Assembly (NCBI GenBank): GCA_036362985.1
Contig: JAYGXS010000005.1
Span: forward strand, 55,191,993 to 55,255,992
DNA: 64,000 nt
Direction: 5' to 3'
Origin: Ligula intestinalis
Lineage: Eukaryota > Platyhelminthes > Cestoda > Diphyllobothriidea > Diphyllobothriidae
The notes under the pieces were generated by a model. That model was not told the origin of the DNA, ran no database searches, and was given only the letters and a program-made list of their open reading frames with translations. How positions within the stretch are numbered: the first letter of the stretch is position 1; the number at the start of each line of letters is the position of its first letter. This document shows, piece by piece, positions 33,401 to 45,400 of this stretch. The position numbers were made by a program, and so were the translations under genes.

Positions 33401-36400
33401 CATGAGCAGTTGAACAGGCTGTCACGAAATTCTGATCCCTTCCGAACTTTGCCTTTTTTATGCTGAAATATTTTAAAACAGTCAGTGCTTTGACGCCATG
33501 TAATTTCGTGACCCCTTATTCAACTTCACACGGTCATTGCCTATTAATAATATCAATCAATTAAATTAAAGGCAAAACGGACTTGTAGGCCCCTCCTTAT
33601 ATCTATTCCCTCCACCCAACTGCCTAACGTCTTTTTTTGGTCGAACATTTGATAACGGCGGAAGTGATCAAAAAAATATTAAATTAAATAAGATTATATT
33701 TGTTTCAGTATACTAAATAGAATAAGATTTCATCGAAATAAACTCATGTTGCGCTGGATACGGATGCCAATTGAGGGAAATTCGACCTATTGGAGGAATT
33801 TAACGAAAAGTCGAGTTACTAAAAATGTAAAATTAGGTTATCTTTATACGTCAACGGCATAAAAAGACATCTTAAGTCAGTCCTGCCAATTGAAATTTAA
33901 AATTCAATTAAAATTAATTAATCAGCAATAATTGTTTGCAGTTGAGTAAGATGTCGCGAAATTATGTGACGTCAATAAATGCTGCTAGTGTCGTGATCAT
34001 GGCCTTGTTCAAATTTCTTCCGGTAAAACAATATTTCATTTATTGTTGTGTCTGTTGCCGTTCTAAATTACGCATTTGCAGAAACTGGACCATATAAAGT
34101 ATCTTACCGTATGCTCAATATTTACAATGGCTACTTAATTGGTGGTCTTTTCGCGGTAATTCATTGCATATTTAAATATGCCTTGAAATTGCGCATGGCG
34201 TAAAACAAAGGATTGATCGTAGGTGTTATTAATTTCATGTTAGATAACGCAAATTTACAGTCAAATTTCAACACAGAAGAATCTTCTGTTTTTCCTAAAA
34301 ATTCCGTTGTATCCACATCTTGCTTCACCTAATTAACGCGGCCTGAAAAACCAGTGTCCTAGTAAACTCCGGTTTTTTGGTAGAATTTTATTGTTTAGCT
34401 TAATTTACTCACAAATGTGAAGATGTAGTCTAGACTAGTCTCTAACGTGGGTAAAGTTATACATGTATTCGTAAATTAAATCAGTTCGAAATAAATCCTA
34501 CAGAAGACAGAGACCCTTTGAGCGCATTATTCAAACAAATGCATAACTTTTCATGCGTCTCGAACTGGTCAGTTGGGTCTCGTTCACTATATTTCACGGA
34601 ATACCTCACCAACATAGCATGGCCGACATAGCAGAAATACATTTGAGAGCTAGATAAAGGAGGTGCGAACACCGGAGCAGGAGTTTTATCGTCCTGACGT
34701 TTCGGATTCCGTCGGGAATCCTTAATCATCGGTAATGGTACGATAGTCTGAATCATGCGCAGATAGTAGTCACGCATAAGGAGAAAGGTGGCCGTTTCTG
34801 TTTTAACCTAGTGTGTTCCTGTGTCAACACCGGTTATGTTCCCCCAGTGTGTGTTAGCAAGATAAGACAGGATAGGATAACTGATGCTACTTTACTGTTA
34901 CTTGTACAAGTACATCAACGCTGTTCCGTGTGTCCAGTAGTCTCGTTTGGTCGTCGCGTGTCCAGCAGCAGTCTTCTGTCGTCGGTCTCGTCTAGGCAGC
35001 GTGTCCACAACAGAGTCCCCGCTCTGCTGGCAGCCTCGCTATTTAAGGGGCAGTCGTCGTTGCTCCCCATTGGCTCTCCCAGTGCGTCGTTGTGTCTGCG
35101 TCGGACTGACCTGGTACTGTCTGACTTCTGGGTGGCGTTCACTCTAACACTTTCCTTAGGAAACTGATTACTTAAGGCTGCCCCCAAATAACATTGGTGC
35201 CAAGATGTCACTGCGGCAGGCATTTTGTAGCGTTTTAAACCGACCCACTTGCGGTTCCAACTCCGCCACTAGCTTTTTTCTTACCTTTCAGAATTTTTTC
35301 TGCTTTTTACTTGCTTGATTTAGAGCCCTTATTTTCTCACCTCCCGATTTAAGTGTTCCATAGAACTAGACTTTTATACTACTGCTACGGCAGGTATTGA
35401 CTTTTGCGAACCTTAGTTTTCTCTGAGTTGCACTTTATTCGTCTCCAGAAGTGCCAAAAAGGGAACCTCGATGAAATAAGGTTTTTCATACATTTACTAC
35501 CTTCAGAGTGTTTTTGCGTCTGCTCTGAGTGCGTTTTGTTTTTCTACGCCTGCCAAACAGACTGACCTCCATCGTCGACCAGCACCATTTGATGTTAGCA
35601 TCACTCGTCGCTCACGCCCTGCCTGAGGGAGCTCCGGCCTATCTGGAGTCGGACCTCGTGCGCCAGCTGGTCTACTTACAGAACCTCTACTCTGTTATAC
35701 TCAGTGGCGACTTACAGCCGTGAGTATCTGTTGATAAACTCTTTTATCTCCCCCCCCATTTATATGCCTTATTTCGAATTAATGTGCAAATATGCTGTCT
35801 GCCATTCTGGATGCCTCCAAGGGAAATCCGTCAAGAATCTAACCCCACCCCCTTGTCATACACCGGTTTATTTATTTGGGCAACAGTAGTTTCAGTAGTA
35901 CACCTCATATACCCCTAGTCCCAGCATTTTGTCACAGTGACTCGGTAGTTATCGAGATTTTTTGGGTGAGGAATTAGGATAGGAAGTGGAATATACTTAA
36001 ATAACTGCAATATGCATTTTATTTTTTTGTCACGAATTGAGGCAAATGTTCGCATCACAGGTACGTGTGTAAATAGAAAAGTAGAAGGCGTGGCGATCAC
36101 CGGAACCATGCTTTTTACTTGTCTAAGCGTTCGGGCTCCTTCTAGAGTCCTTCGTCAGAGATTAAAGGGCACATGAGGCCCGACATCTCCGCGACCAGTT
36201 TATGCGGAATAGCTATCCGAAGGCTTTCATAAGCCGATGCCTTCGTGCTCGCCTTTCGAGGACCCGACCAGGGCCAACTCGTACGATATGGCTTGCGCTG
36301 CCATGCATCAGGGATGCATCCGAAGCGACCGAGCGTCGGAATTGCACACCGTCGCAAGGCCACCATGCGCAGCCGAATTATGCGAATCAATGACCGTTTC

Positions 36401-39400
36401 CATCTCAGTGAGCAGTCAGGCGTCCTGTATTGCATACCATGTCAAAATTGTCCCCGAAATTACACAGGACAGACAGGGTGTATGCTCGGTTCGCGCATAC
36501 GCGAACATAAGCGAGCGGTACAACGGGGTGACGAATCATCGCAAGTGGCCGCCCATACCTACGAGGCCGGTCGCGAGTTTAATTTCACAGCTGCGTGGGT
36601 AATCGCACACGCTGCCAACAAAGCAGGCCGTGAATTGATTGAAGCCTGGGCCTCGGATGAGAACTCGATCAGTCGATCTATCGATCTGGTGCCGGCGTAC
36701 ATCGCGCAACGCAGGCGTCTCCGAAATGATGGCACTATCGGTTGGCTGTTCTCCCCCCCTTTCCCCCTCATAACGGTTGATTGGCCCCTGCGTCCTATAA
36801 CTGTTACTTGGCCTTCGTGTACGCCTTTTAGCTCTAACGGAGGACTCTAGACAGCTTAGACAAGTAAAAAGTATGATTCCGGTGATCGCCTCGCCTTCTG
36901 CTATTTTTTGTATTTAAAAATGTTGTTGATTTACTTCTGTAGATCTTCCTAATCTGTATTATCGTTTAACGTACTACGGGAAACCCGATTATCCAACTGC
37001 AGCTTTCTTCACATTCCTGAAAAAATGTAAATTGCGGTTAAGAGGCCGTCTAATTCAACCTACCTGAGTTCAAACTTACAGTTCTGGAGTTAGATTACTA
37101 TTAACCGCGGCGCAAAGCGCCGCGCACACCGTCAATACGCATGTTGAACAACGCACTGCCAGCGCCGCGGGAAACGAATTCAACTACATTTTTCCACTTA
37201 ACGCTTATTTCTTCAAATTCTCCTTCGCTGCTTATTCTATTCCAACACCCCAAAAACTCCTCTAACCACCGTTTTTGAAAAAAAAATATGGTCGGACTAG
37301 GGATATGTGACCTGTACTTCTTAAAATACCTTTGCCGTTATTTGTTTTCGTACCTTCTCTTCTTCCTCTTCTTCCAGTCCAACTTATTTTTTCTCCAGTC
37401 TGATCTGTTTCCTTATGTGTCAGGTTGTGTGGTCGGCATGCCAGTCACTGCGTCCACACCCAACCCAATCTTACGGAGTTTGTCTTATTGTTCGAAATTG
37501 ATGGTTGTGGGAGAGTTAGTCTAGCTACCTGGCGCGTCCACAGGTGGCAAATTTTGGCACGGCCTTCAGCGAAGGTTAGCTGCGAACTAAGCAGACGCCT
37601 GGGTCTAGCAGTCGCTCGCACCACCAGCAGCGGGACAGTGTTACCAGGGCGCGAAGTGCTGCCTTAGCGCAAGCCCCAATGGCGGCACACTGTGACACGT
37701 CGAGCATGAACCGCCATTGAGTAGGTTTGCTTGCCAGCGCTGCTGCTGCTACTTCGTGGTTGGGTTCTTGGACCAAATTGCTAGAGAGGAGACAACCTCG
37801 AGCAAAGTATTCGAGCGACGACTGTGTTGGGGACCCGCCTGTATTCAAAGCCCCCCTCCTCCCCCCCCCCCGCCGCAAGATTCCTCAAGACATGGAAGCG
37901 GTTCGTGGGCTTTAGATTTTCAGTCTGTCTCGCTGGAGAAGACAGCGGGTGGAGCTTTCCAGATCCGCTGCCGCCAATCGTCACGCGTGGAGAGAGAGAG
38001 AGGGTTACCGTCCGTGAGACCGGCTAGATTAGGCATGATCACAGCCGTAACGAGTACATGTAAGTAAAACAGAGCGTAAGGCGGGTGCAGTGTAATTTTA
38101 TGTCATTATAAAAAAATTGAAGCACCAGTCAGTATGCCATCTTGGGACTGGACTGCATCGCTCGCGGCAGCCAAATTATCAAGAGTGAATAGGGTGCTTG
38201 GACATTTCACACGCAGGTCTGATTAATGCAGTGTCAAGTACCAGAAGCATTTGCGCCCTATTAGCTACCTCTACTCGACCATGCATGCTTAGAAAGCGTT
38301 GAGGGCATGACACGGTCCTTTTAGGCGGCTATCCATCGCCCATTACGCCCTCGGAACGACAACTCCCGAGGTTCACTCGCTGTACCTTGGCTCAACTACG
38401 CAGTGGCTACTCCTTCACCAGCACTGACACCCGTCCACATCCGACAGCTGTGCACCCGACTGCGGCGTCTCTCCGCGTGACTGCTAGCACTTTTTTCGCC
38501 TGCAGTTCCCGAACTCGCGTCTCTCTAACCCTTGAGCCAGAGGTCTGCCGTGTTGTCGGTTTTTGATCGGGATTCGATTGGTGTACAAGCACCCCCTACT
38601 ATATAACATACTAATGTTTGCTTATTTTCCTTAGGCGTTTAAAACAGCAGCAAGTCGAGAAGACTTTGAAATATGTTTCGCTGCCTTGTCCCAGTCTTTC
38701 TTGATTAGCATTAAGAGATTTTCAATGAGATTAAGGTCCAGAGAGTTCATGGAAGTAAAACGGTTTGCAGGCGGAAAGGCTGTCTGTCGTCTAAAAAATT
38801 GTAGTTTAGTTGCGAGGTAAACGATTATCATAGCTCCTGTGCCCTGTGAGCAGGGGCGTTATCTTGCAGCCTGACACTGTCCATCCGACATCAGTGAATG
38901 CCGTTATAACCGAAGGCATATTTTACCATGCCGCTTGTTTATCAATTTTACGGTCCTAGTTATCGGTACAATAAAACAAATTTTTTCAATGTAACATTCA
39001 AACAAGAATTGTTACTTTTTTGTCAAAGTAAATGCGATTCTTTAACTTGACTCCACTTGCATTTGAGCAAATTCGGACTAAATTTTCCGGTTCTGGAAGG
39101 TATATTTTTTAATCTTTTCTTACCTTTTTTGGGGTTCTCTGACAGCTTGATGCAAGTTAATAAAGCATTTGGTTCTATCATACTTCATAGGAAATTTCTA
39201 CGATATTAGGCCACTCCCAATATCGCCAAAATTAATGCCCATTACCCTCAATAAAATTAAGGCGATTTTTCTAAATAAAAGGCTTCCTCATAATTAAATC
39301 CACTCAGTGGATCAAAATAACGTGACCAAATATATGTTAAACTACCAAGTCAAATTTCGTCAGAACTTGTGCATGCAGCATTCGCCATACCGTATGTCTT

Positions 39401-42400
39401 CGGTTGGGTATCTCAACGCCGTCTCTAATCTGAGCCAGTTTCGTTCACTATTTGGAAGAGGATATACAGTAGTCGCCGGTTATTAAACCAACGGTTAATA
39501 GGCCCAGCCGCGTATTAAGCCCAAATCAGCTTGGGACGGAATTTTACATAGCAAAATCCGCCGGCTAATAAGCCCAGTCGCCGGCTACAAAGCCCAGTTT
39601 GCCAACAGGATAGAGTGAGATTCTCATCTCTCTGTGGTCTACAGGCATCAGATTTCACAAAATTTAACGATTTCTGGTGCCTGGAGAAGGACATCAAAGA
39701 GCACTTGCGAGTGAAATTTCCTCCAAAACAACTAACACTAGACCGCTTTTTTAAGCGTGTCGCAAATCATTTTTTGTTCGCTTTTTTATTACGTAAAATA
39801 ACGACAAACAGCATTCTTTTCTTGTACATAACCAAGCTCTTCACATAATCCAGTACGTATGTAATGTAAAGTGCCTATCCTTCGTTTGCTAATCAAGAAC
39901 TAGGACTCTCCGGTTATTGCGCCCGCCGCTTATTAAGCCCAATTTGGTCTGGGCCCAAGGTGGGCTTAATAACCGGCGGCTACTGTATATGCTAAACTAC
40001 CAAGTCAAATTTCGCCCGAACTTTTGCTTGCAGCACTCGCCGGCACTCTATGTCTTCAGTTGGGCATCTCGACGCCGTCGCCATCCGCAGAGCCAAGTTC
40101 GATCACTATTTGGGAAAGGACATACTGACTATTGCTATGGTTTACTGTAACAAGGGTGACCAGTGAATGCAGGGCAATTGCGCAGCAGAATATATTTCAA
40201 AAGAAAGCAGTGCCTACGAACCCCGAAAAAATGGCGCGTACTGTACTCAGTGTCAGCCGCGAGCATCCTATTCACTCTTGCTAGTTTACCTGCCACACGC
40301 GATGCGGATGTGCAGACTGGTGCTTAGATTTTGTCTAGTGACACAAACTTTCGGCACATCATCTGTCATTCATTATTCGTCCCCCCTCCCCCCCAAAAAA
40401 AACATCAATTTCAACCGGTAAGACACGGTCAGTACGGCTGAATTTGACGTGGGCGCAAAAGCTGTCAAAAACGTTAACAGTCGAGTGCTACGCGTTCATA
40501 ACTACGAGGCTTACTTCATGGAGGCTGTAAAATTCTGTCCCAAGCTGATTTGGGCTTAATACGCGGCTGGGCCTATTAACCGTGAGTTTAATAACCGGCG
40601 ACTACTGTAGCTAGTTTGCAAGCAAAATCAGTCGCCATATTTGCGTTCTTTTTCGGGCGCACGGTCCTCAAAAAGGCACATTGATGGAACCTTGGTTCAG
40701 TAGTGGATTAAGGACTATGTAGGCTGAAAGTATTGCCTGCAAAGACAAAAGAGGCTGAAAAAGGCAATATCTGGCTTATTAGCCCCGTGGTCAGCCACGA
40801 ACTCGCGACCTTTTGATCAGAGTCTAACGCCCGTTTAACCATTTCGTCATGAGCTCTTTGTCTTGCCCATTTAAATCGGGAGATATCGACACTCGTTGAC
40901 GAGCGGTCACCGACCCCTAAAGTAACTCACTTGTCCCGCTCTCTGCCGTTGCCTTCGGCCTCATTTCTCGGGTCCCGACAGCAGCTGTAGCTGCGAGTAA
41001 TCTTAGGCGGCCAGCATCCCCGACAAAGCCAGGGGAGACTCAGATGTTCACTACTCGTCGTCAAGCTCTTTAGGTTAATACGCAAATGCGTGTCCGTTTT
41101 TCCTGTTATCTTGATTCAAGTTGACTCGGCACCTGCGGGGCACCCAGTAAACAGAGGGGCTGCTTTACGCCGCATCAGCTATTGCACCTACTGTCTTCTC
41201 CAGCAGACCTAGCTCGGAATTCCCGCTGCCCTGGGAGTGGAGTGAAGTGAGTGAAGTCCGACAGTAACTGTGAGGACATGGTAAAACACCTGGCCTGGAG
41301 CGCCGCCAGCTGACTGGATAACTCCATTCTGTGGTCAGACTCTGATGTCTGGTGTGCAGTAGTCAGCCCCTACGTATGACACACGCGGAGAATTTGATTT
41401 AAACATTCATTCCAAGCACCCCCAGCGGTCATCATTACGTTGATAAATCGGCTTATCCGCAGACAGCCGTGGTGTCTGATATGCTTTTAGTATGACAGAC
41501 GGTTTACTGGCTCAACCATAAATAATTTCTGCAAAAAGCCCCATTTTCCGATTGGAATGTCGTATTGGCAAACAAATGTTTTCGGTCATTCATCATCAGG
41601 CCGGTACATGAAATAAGAAATAAAAACGGTCAGCTAATTGCAGCGTTTATATAATCGTCAGGTTGGGGGAGGAAGGGGGGGTTTCATCGTCTCCTGAATG
41701 CTGGCGCCTGCGCGGGTAGGACGTTGGTTGCGATGCGTAAAGAAGAAAGGGGGGATGTTCTCACGGTCAGCGGGTTGAGGATTGTATGTCAGCCGCGCAG
41801 CTTGCGCTTGACTATTCTCCGTGGCTTCGTTTTGTCTATTTTCGGACGACGTGGCTTCAAGAGGTGTGGGATTTCCGTGTGCAATCGGCCAAGGGAGGCA
41901 AATTGTTGTACCAGCGCCTTTTGACAACATAGACTGAGTTTTGCTAACCGGATTGCTACTGCCTCTGCTGTGGCTAACACCCGCTTGCGTAGGCCTTTGG
42001 AGTAGTGTGTTGACGTGTGGTATATGACCTGAAAGGCCTCTCTCGCGTCCACTTGGTGGTTTGTATCAATTAGGTGGGCGAGGATTGAGCTTGAGATCGG
42101 TCTACTCTCTCCTTCGCTGAGCCATGCCGGTATGTACTCGCGTATTCTCTTCTTCAGACTTCGAGTTGTTTGGCCTCGTTGTTGTTCCTCCCTCCACAGG
42201 AACAGGTGAAATAACAGATGCACATTGAAGGATGCACAGAGAAGGACATTTCCGACAGAGGCACGGAACAATAGAATGGCAATTTCTGGCTCATTAATCG
42301 TCGTCAGCTAGTGATACCCAACGCTTGTATTGCCGCTGAAATTGCTGCTACACTCGAGTTTCGAACTCGCATCTCTTCCGTCAGGATCAAACGTCCGAAC

Positions 42401-45400
42401 CATTGAGACACGAGCTCGCAGTCTTGTCGGTATTAGATCGAGGATAGTCTGTAGCAGATACACGTATATTGATCTGTTAGAGGACACGCTCGTCCGTCCA
42501 CGTTGCCATTAGAGCTCTCATTCGAGCCTCCACCGCGAGGTGGCTAGGATAAAGGCAGAAGGACATTACCGACAAATAAATGGGGCACTAGAATGATCAT
42601 TTCTGGCTCATTAGACGTCTTCATCTGGTGAAACCCAACTCCAGTGCTGCCGCTGAAATTTCTGCCTGACTTGAGTTTCATATCTAACCTTTGTGTTGTT
42701 GCTAATTGAGCGTGGTTTACATTTAATCGTAGGCCTTTCATGTGCGTTTTAAATACAATGGATTGGCTATCTGATGAGCCCCAAAGATTTTTACAAGAAG
42801 ATCCCTGGTAGGCCAAAGGAAGCCAAGCTACGTCCCGCAAAGTATTTCAACATTATTGGAAAAATTATATTAAAAAGAAGATACATTTTGGTTTGCTAGA
42901 TAATATTACGTTGTTTAATGAAATAATATTTTTTTAGAAAAAGTGAGAAATCGGGGTTACTAAGTAAACTTTCTTTTCAAACGTAGACATAGTCTGTTCA
43001 TGCAAAAAACGAACGAATGAGGCGACAGCACAAGTAGAATTATGTCTGAAAATAATTCTGTTGTGAAATTGCGCCTAAAGGCCACCATGTGTTTCTTAAA
43101 ATAATTTCCTATGTTGCAACAAAACCTTCCACGTTGCTTCGTTTTGCAGTTCAGTCATGTTTTCACCTTCCATTTGCATCTAGGTCCGACTTCAGAGCTT
43201 GTATACGGCCTAGCTTCTTGGCCGAGAACGAGGCACTCACACACCGCCTGGTGGCCTTTGCCCGCCGTGAATTGCAAGCCATGGCGCCCTGGCTGGCTTA
43301 TATACCCGATCCCAGCCACGCATCTGATGTTGATCGCAATTCCGGCCTGCCGTCTGTCTGTTTGGCTCCCCTCCGATTTGGACCCCTCTCACCGGACGCT
43401 GAGACGCCCTACTTGGATGGTCTCGCCCTGCGAGTGGTGCGTCACATCTGCAACGTCTCCCTCCTGAACTCGGCCGCTTTTCTGGCTTTCATGCGCCAGG
43501 AGCCTGCGCTCGCCACCCCCGGTCTCGTCTCCGACGACACCATAGAGCACTTTCGTTGGGAGCTGGAGCAGTTTGCCCGTTTCGGCAGCAGTATCGAACG
43601 CTACGACAGCCTAATCTGTCTGTTTCGGCACTCCGTTCTGCAGCCCGGTGGCGGCGGCGTTAGCGGTAGCGCCGCCAGTCAACCGCGCACGCTGCCTCGA
43701 CAATTGGCTGTTCACGTAGGTTCGGCAGTTGGGAGTGCCAGCGGTTCCGAATGGCAAGGTGGTGGCGTGGGTCATCCGGTTGGCCTTTTCAAGAGTTTCC
43801 TCCTCTCCTGGCTCTTCTTCCGACTGTTCCCGCACTACGCCCTCGCCTCATCCAGTCACCCCGCCGACCTGGTGGGTCAGATACCTTCCACCAGTGATCA
43901 CGCTCGCAACACTCGTTGTCTGCGTGGGGTGTTCAGTCGACGCACTGTAGACGCTGCCATCTCCACCCTGCGACATCGTATTCACTCGCATACCGCCCCG
44001 GATGGAGAGGTGGGTATCCATGCGCGAAGCTGTCACAATAGAGCCTGTGAGCAGCCCGCGGTGATTGCTTGTTCCCTCATTGCCCACGTGGCCTGGTTTT
44101 CGATGGAGTCCTTTGCCTGGCGTCGCGTTGCTCAGCGCCAGTCTGCCTCACAGATTATTAGTCAGTGCGTGATCCGAGAACTGGTGGAGCACACCCGCTT
44201 CGCTGAAGCCCTGGCTCCCTACCTGCAGGACAGAGGCGCCAGCCAGTCGGACCCAACCTGCCAACTACTGCTGGCGGCTCACGCCACAGCACTGACCCGT
44301 CTGCGTGGTCTGGTTCTCCTCTTCTGTTCAAATTCACCCACCAACAGCCGCTCCGAGGCTAACTTGAGGCGTCTTCTGTCGACACGACTGTTGCACACCT
44401 CACTGCCGGATACTGTAGTTGAGACAATGACGGTTAACAGCACCGCTACCACAACCTCTTCAACCCTCTCCGATGCCTTGTATGTCTTTGATAGGCTCAG
44501 TAGTAGAGAATTGGAACTGCAACCGGTGGTGAACTTGACCGAGATCGAGTCAGCCAGTGAGAGGACTTTCGCTGTTGCGCCGACTACCTCAGCGCCCAGC
44601 ACTTTGTCAAATGCAAACTCTATAGCATGGTCAGGTGGTGCAGTGGAAGGGGCAGATAATCGCCGCTGCCGCCGGGGCCAGACCTCCTTCGAATTGATAC
44701 AACTCGAAGACGATGAAGAGCCCATGGAGGTGGATGTTATTGTGGAAGATGTGGAGCAGGCGGTTCTGCGACCGGACAATCCTACTGACAGCCAACGCAA
44801 CATCAATCCAACATTGGTAGCAGGATCTACTGAACAACAGCCTGAGGAGGAGTGCAATCAAAAGCCGGATGTTCGTCATCAAGGCAACTTTCTGGAAGCA
44901 GTGCCTGGGTCGACCAGTTCGCAGCCGATCGTGCTATCTGACTCTGAGAGCGACTCGTCTCTTGACTCTCCAGTCGGCTCTCCTTCTGTGCAGGTGGAGC
45001 CGTTGGATACCTTGACATTTCCAGCCTCCACCGCCACCACTCCTGCATGTTGCAGCGATCATCAAACACATTGTTGTTGTTGTGTCCGACGTCTGGATCC
45101 GGCCCTACCCCCGCCTGAGCAATGGCCTCCCGCTCTGAGGTCATGTTTCAGACGGCTGATCAAGTCAGTGGCTGTTAACTCCAGTCTGGTGTCCGGTTCT
45201 GTGGTGCATAATACAGCTTCTTCTTCTGAATTCAATCAGTTCTTGCGGACCAATGCAGACAAGAGTCCCTCACCCATTCTTATCTCTGACAGCAGTGACG
45301 TGGAGGAGGTGCACATAGAGCCGCGGAAACGTCGCAGGTCTGTAGTCCTTCTTGAGACCGAGGAGCCCCCGAAACGCGTTAACTCTCGCGAGGCTTCTGC

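Larger units (their letters stand above)
35884..37335. mobile_element. Same MITE family, interrupted by a PLE
   Basis: The left part, 35884-36025, matches 718-850 (CCAGCATTTTGTC, ATGCATTTTATTT); the right part, 36905-37335, matches 860-1284 (CAAAGCGCCGCGCACACC, CTTATTC). The intervening roughly 880 bases are PLE. Together they define the insertion point. Confidence 0.75.

Noticed and set aside
36245..36850. 201-codon frame as a host gene
   Set aside because: It is the C-terminal part of a PLE GIY-YIG protein, with close relatives at 24.1 kb.
44279..44857. 192-codon antisense frame in the TOPORS last exon
   Set aside because: Shadow of the TOPORS coding frame; its Ser and Cys runs mirror the sense codons.
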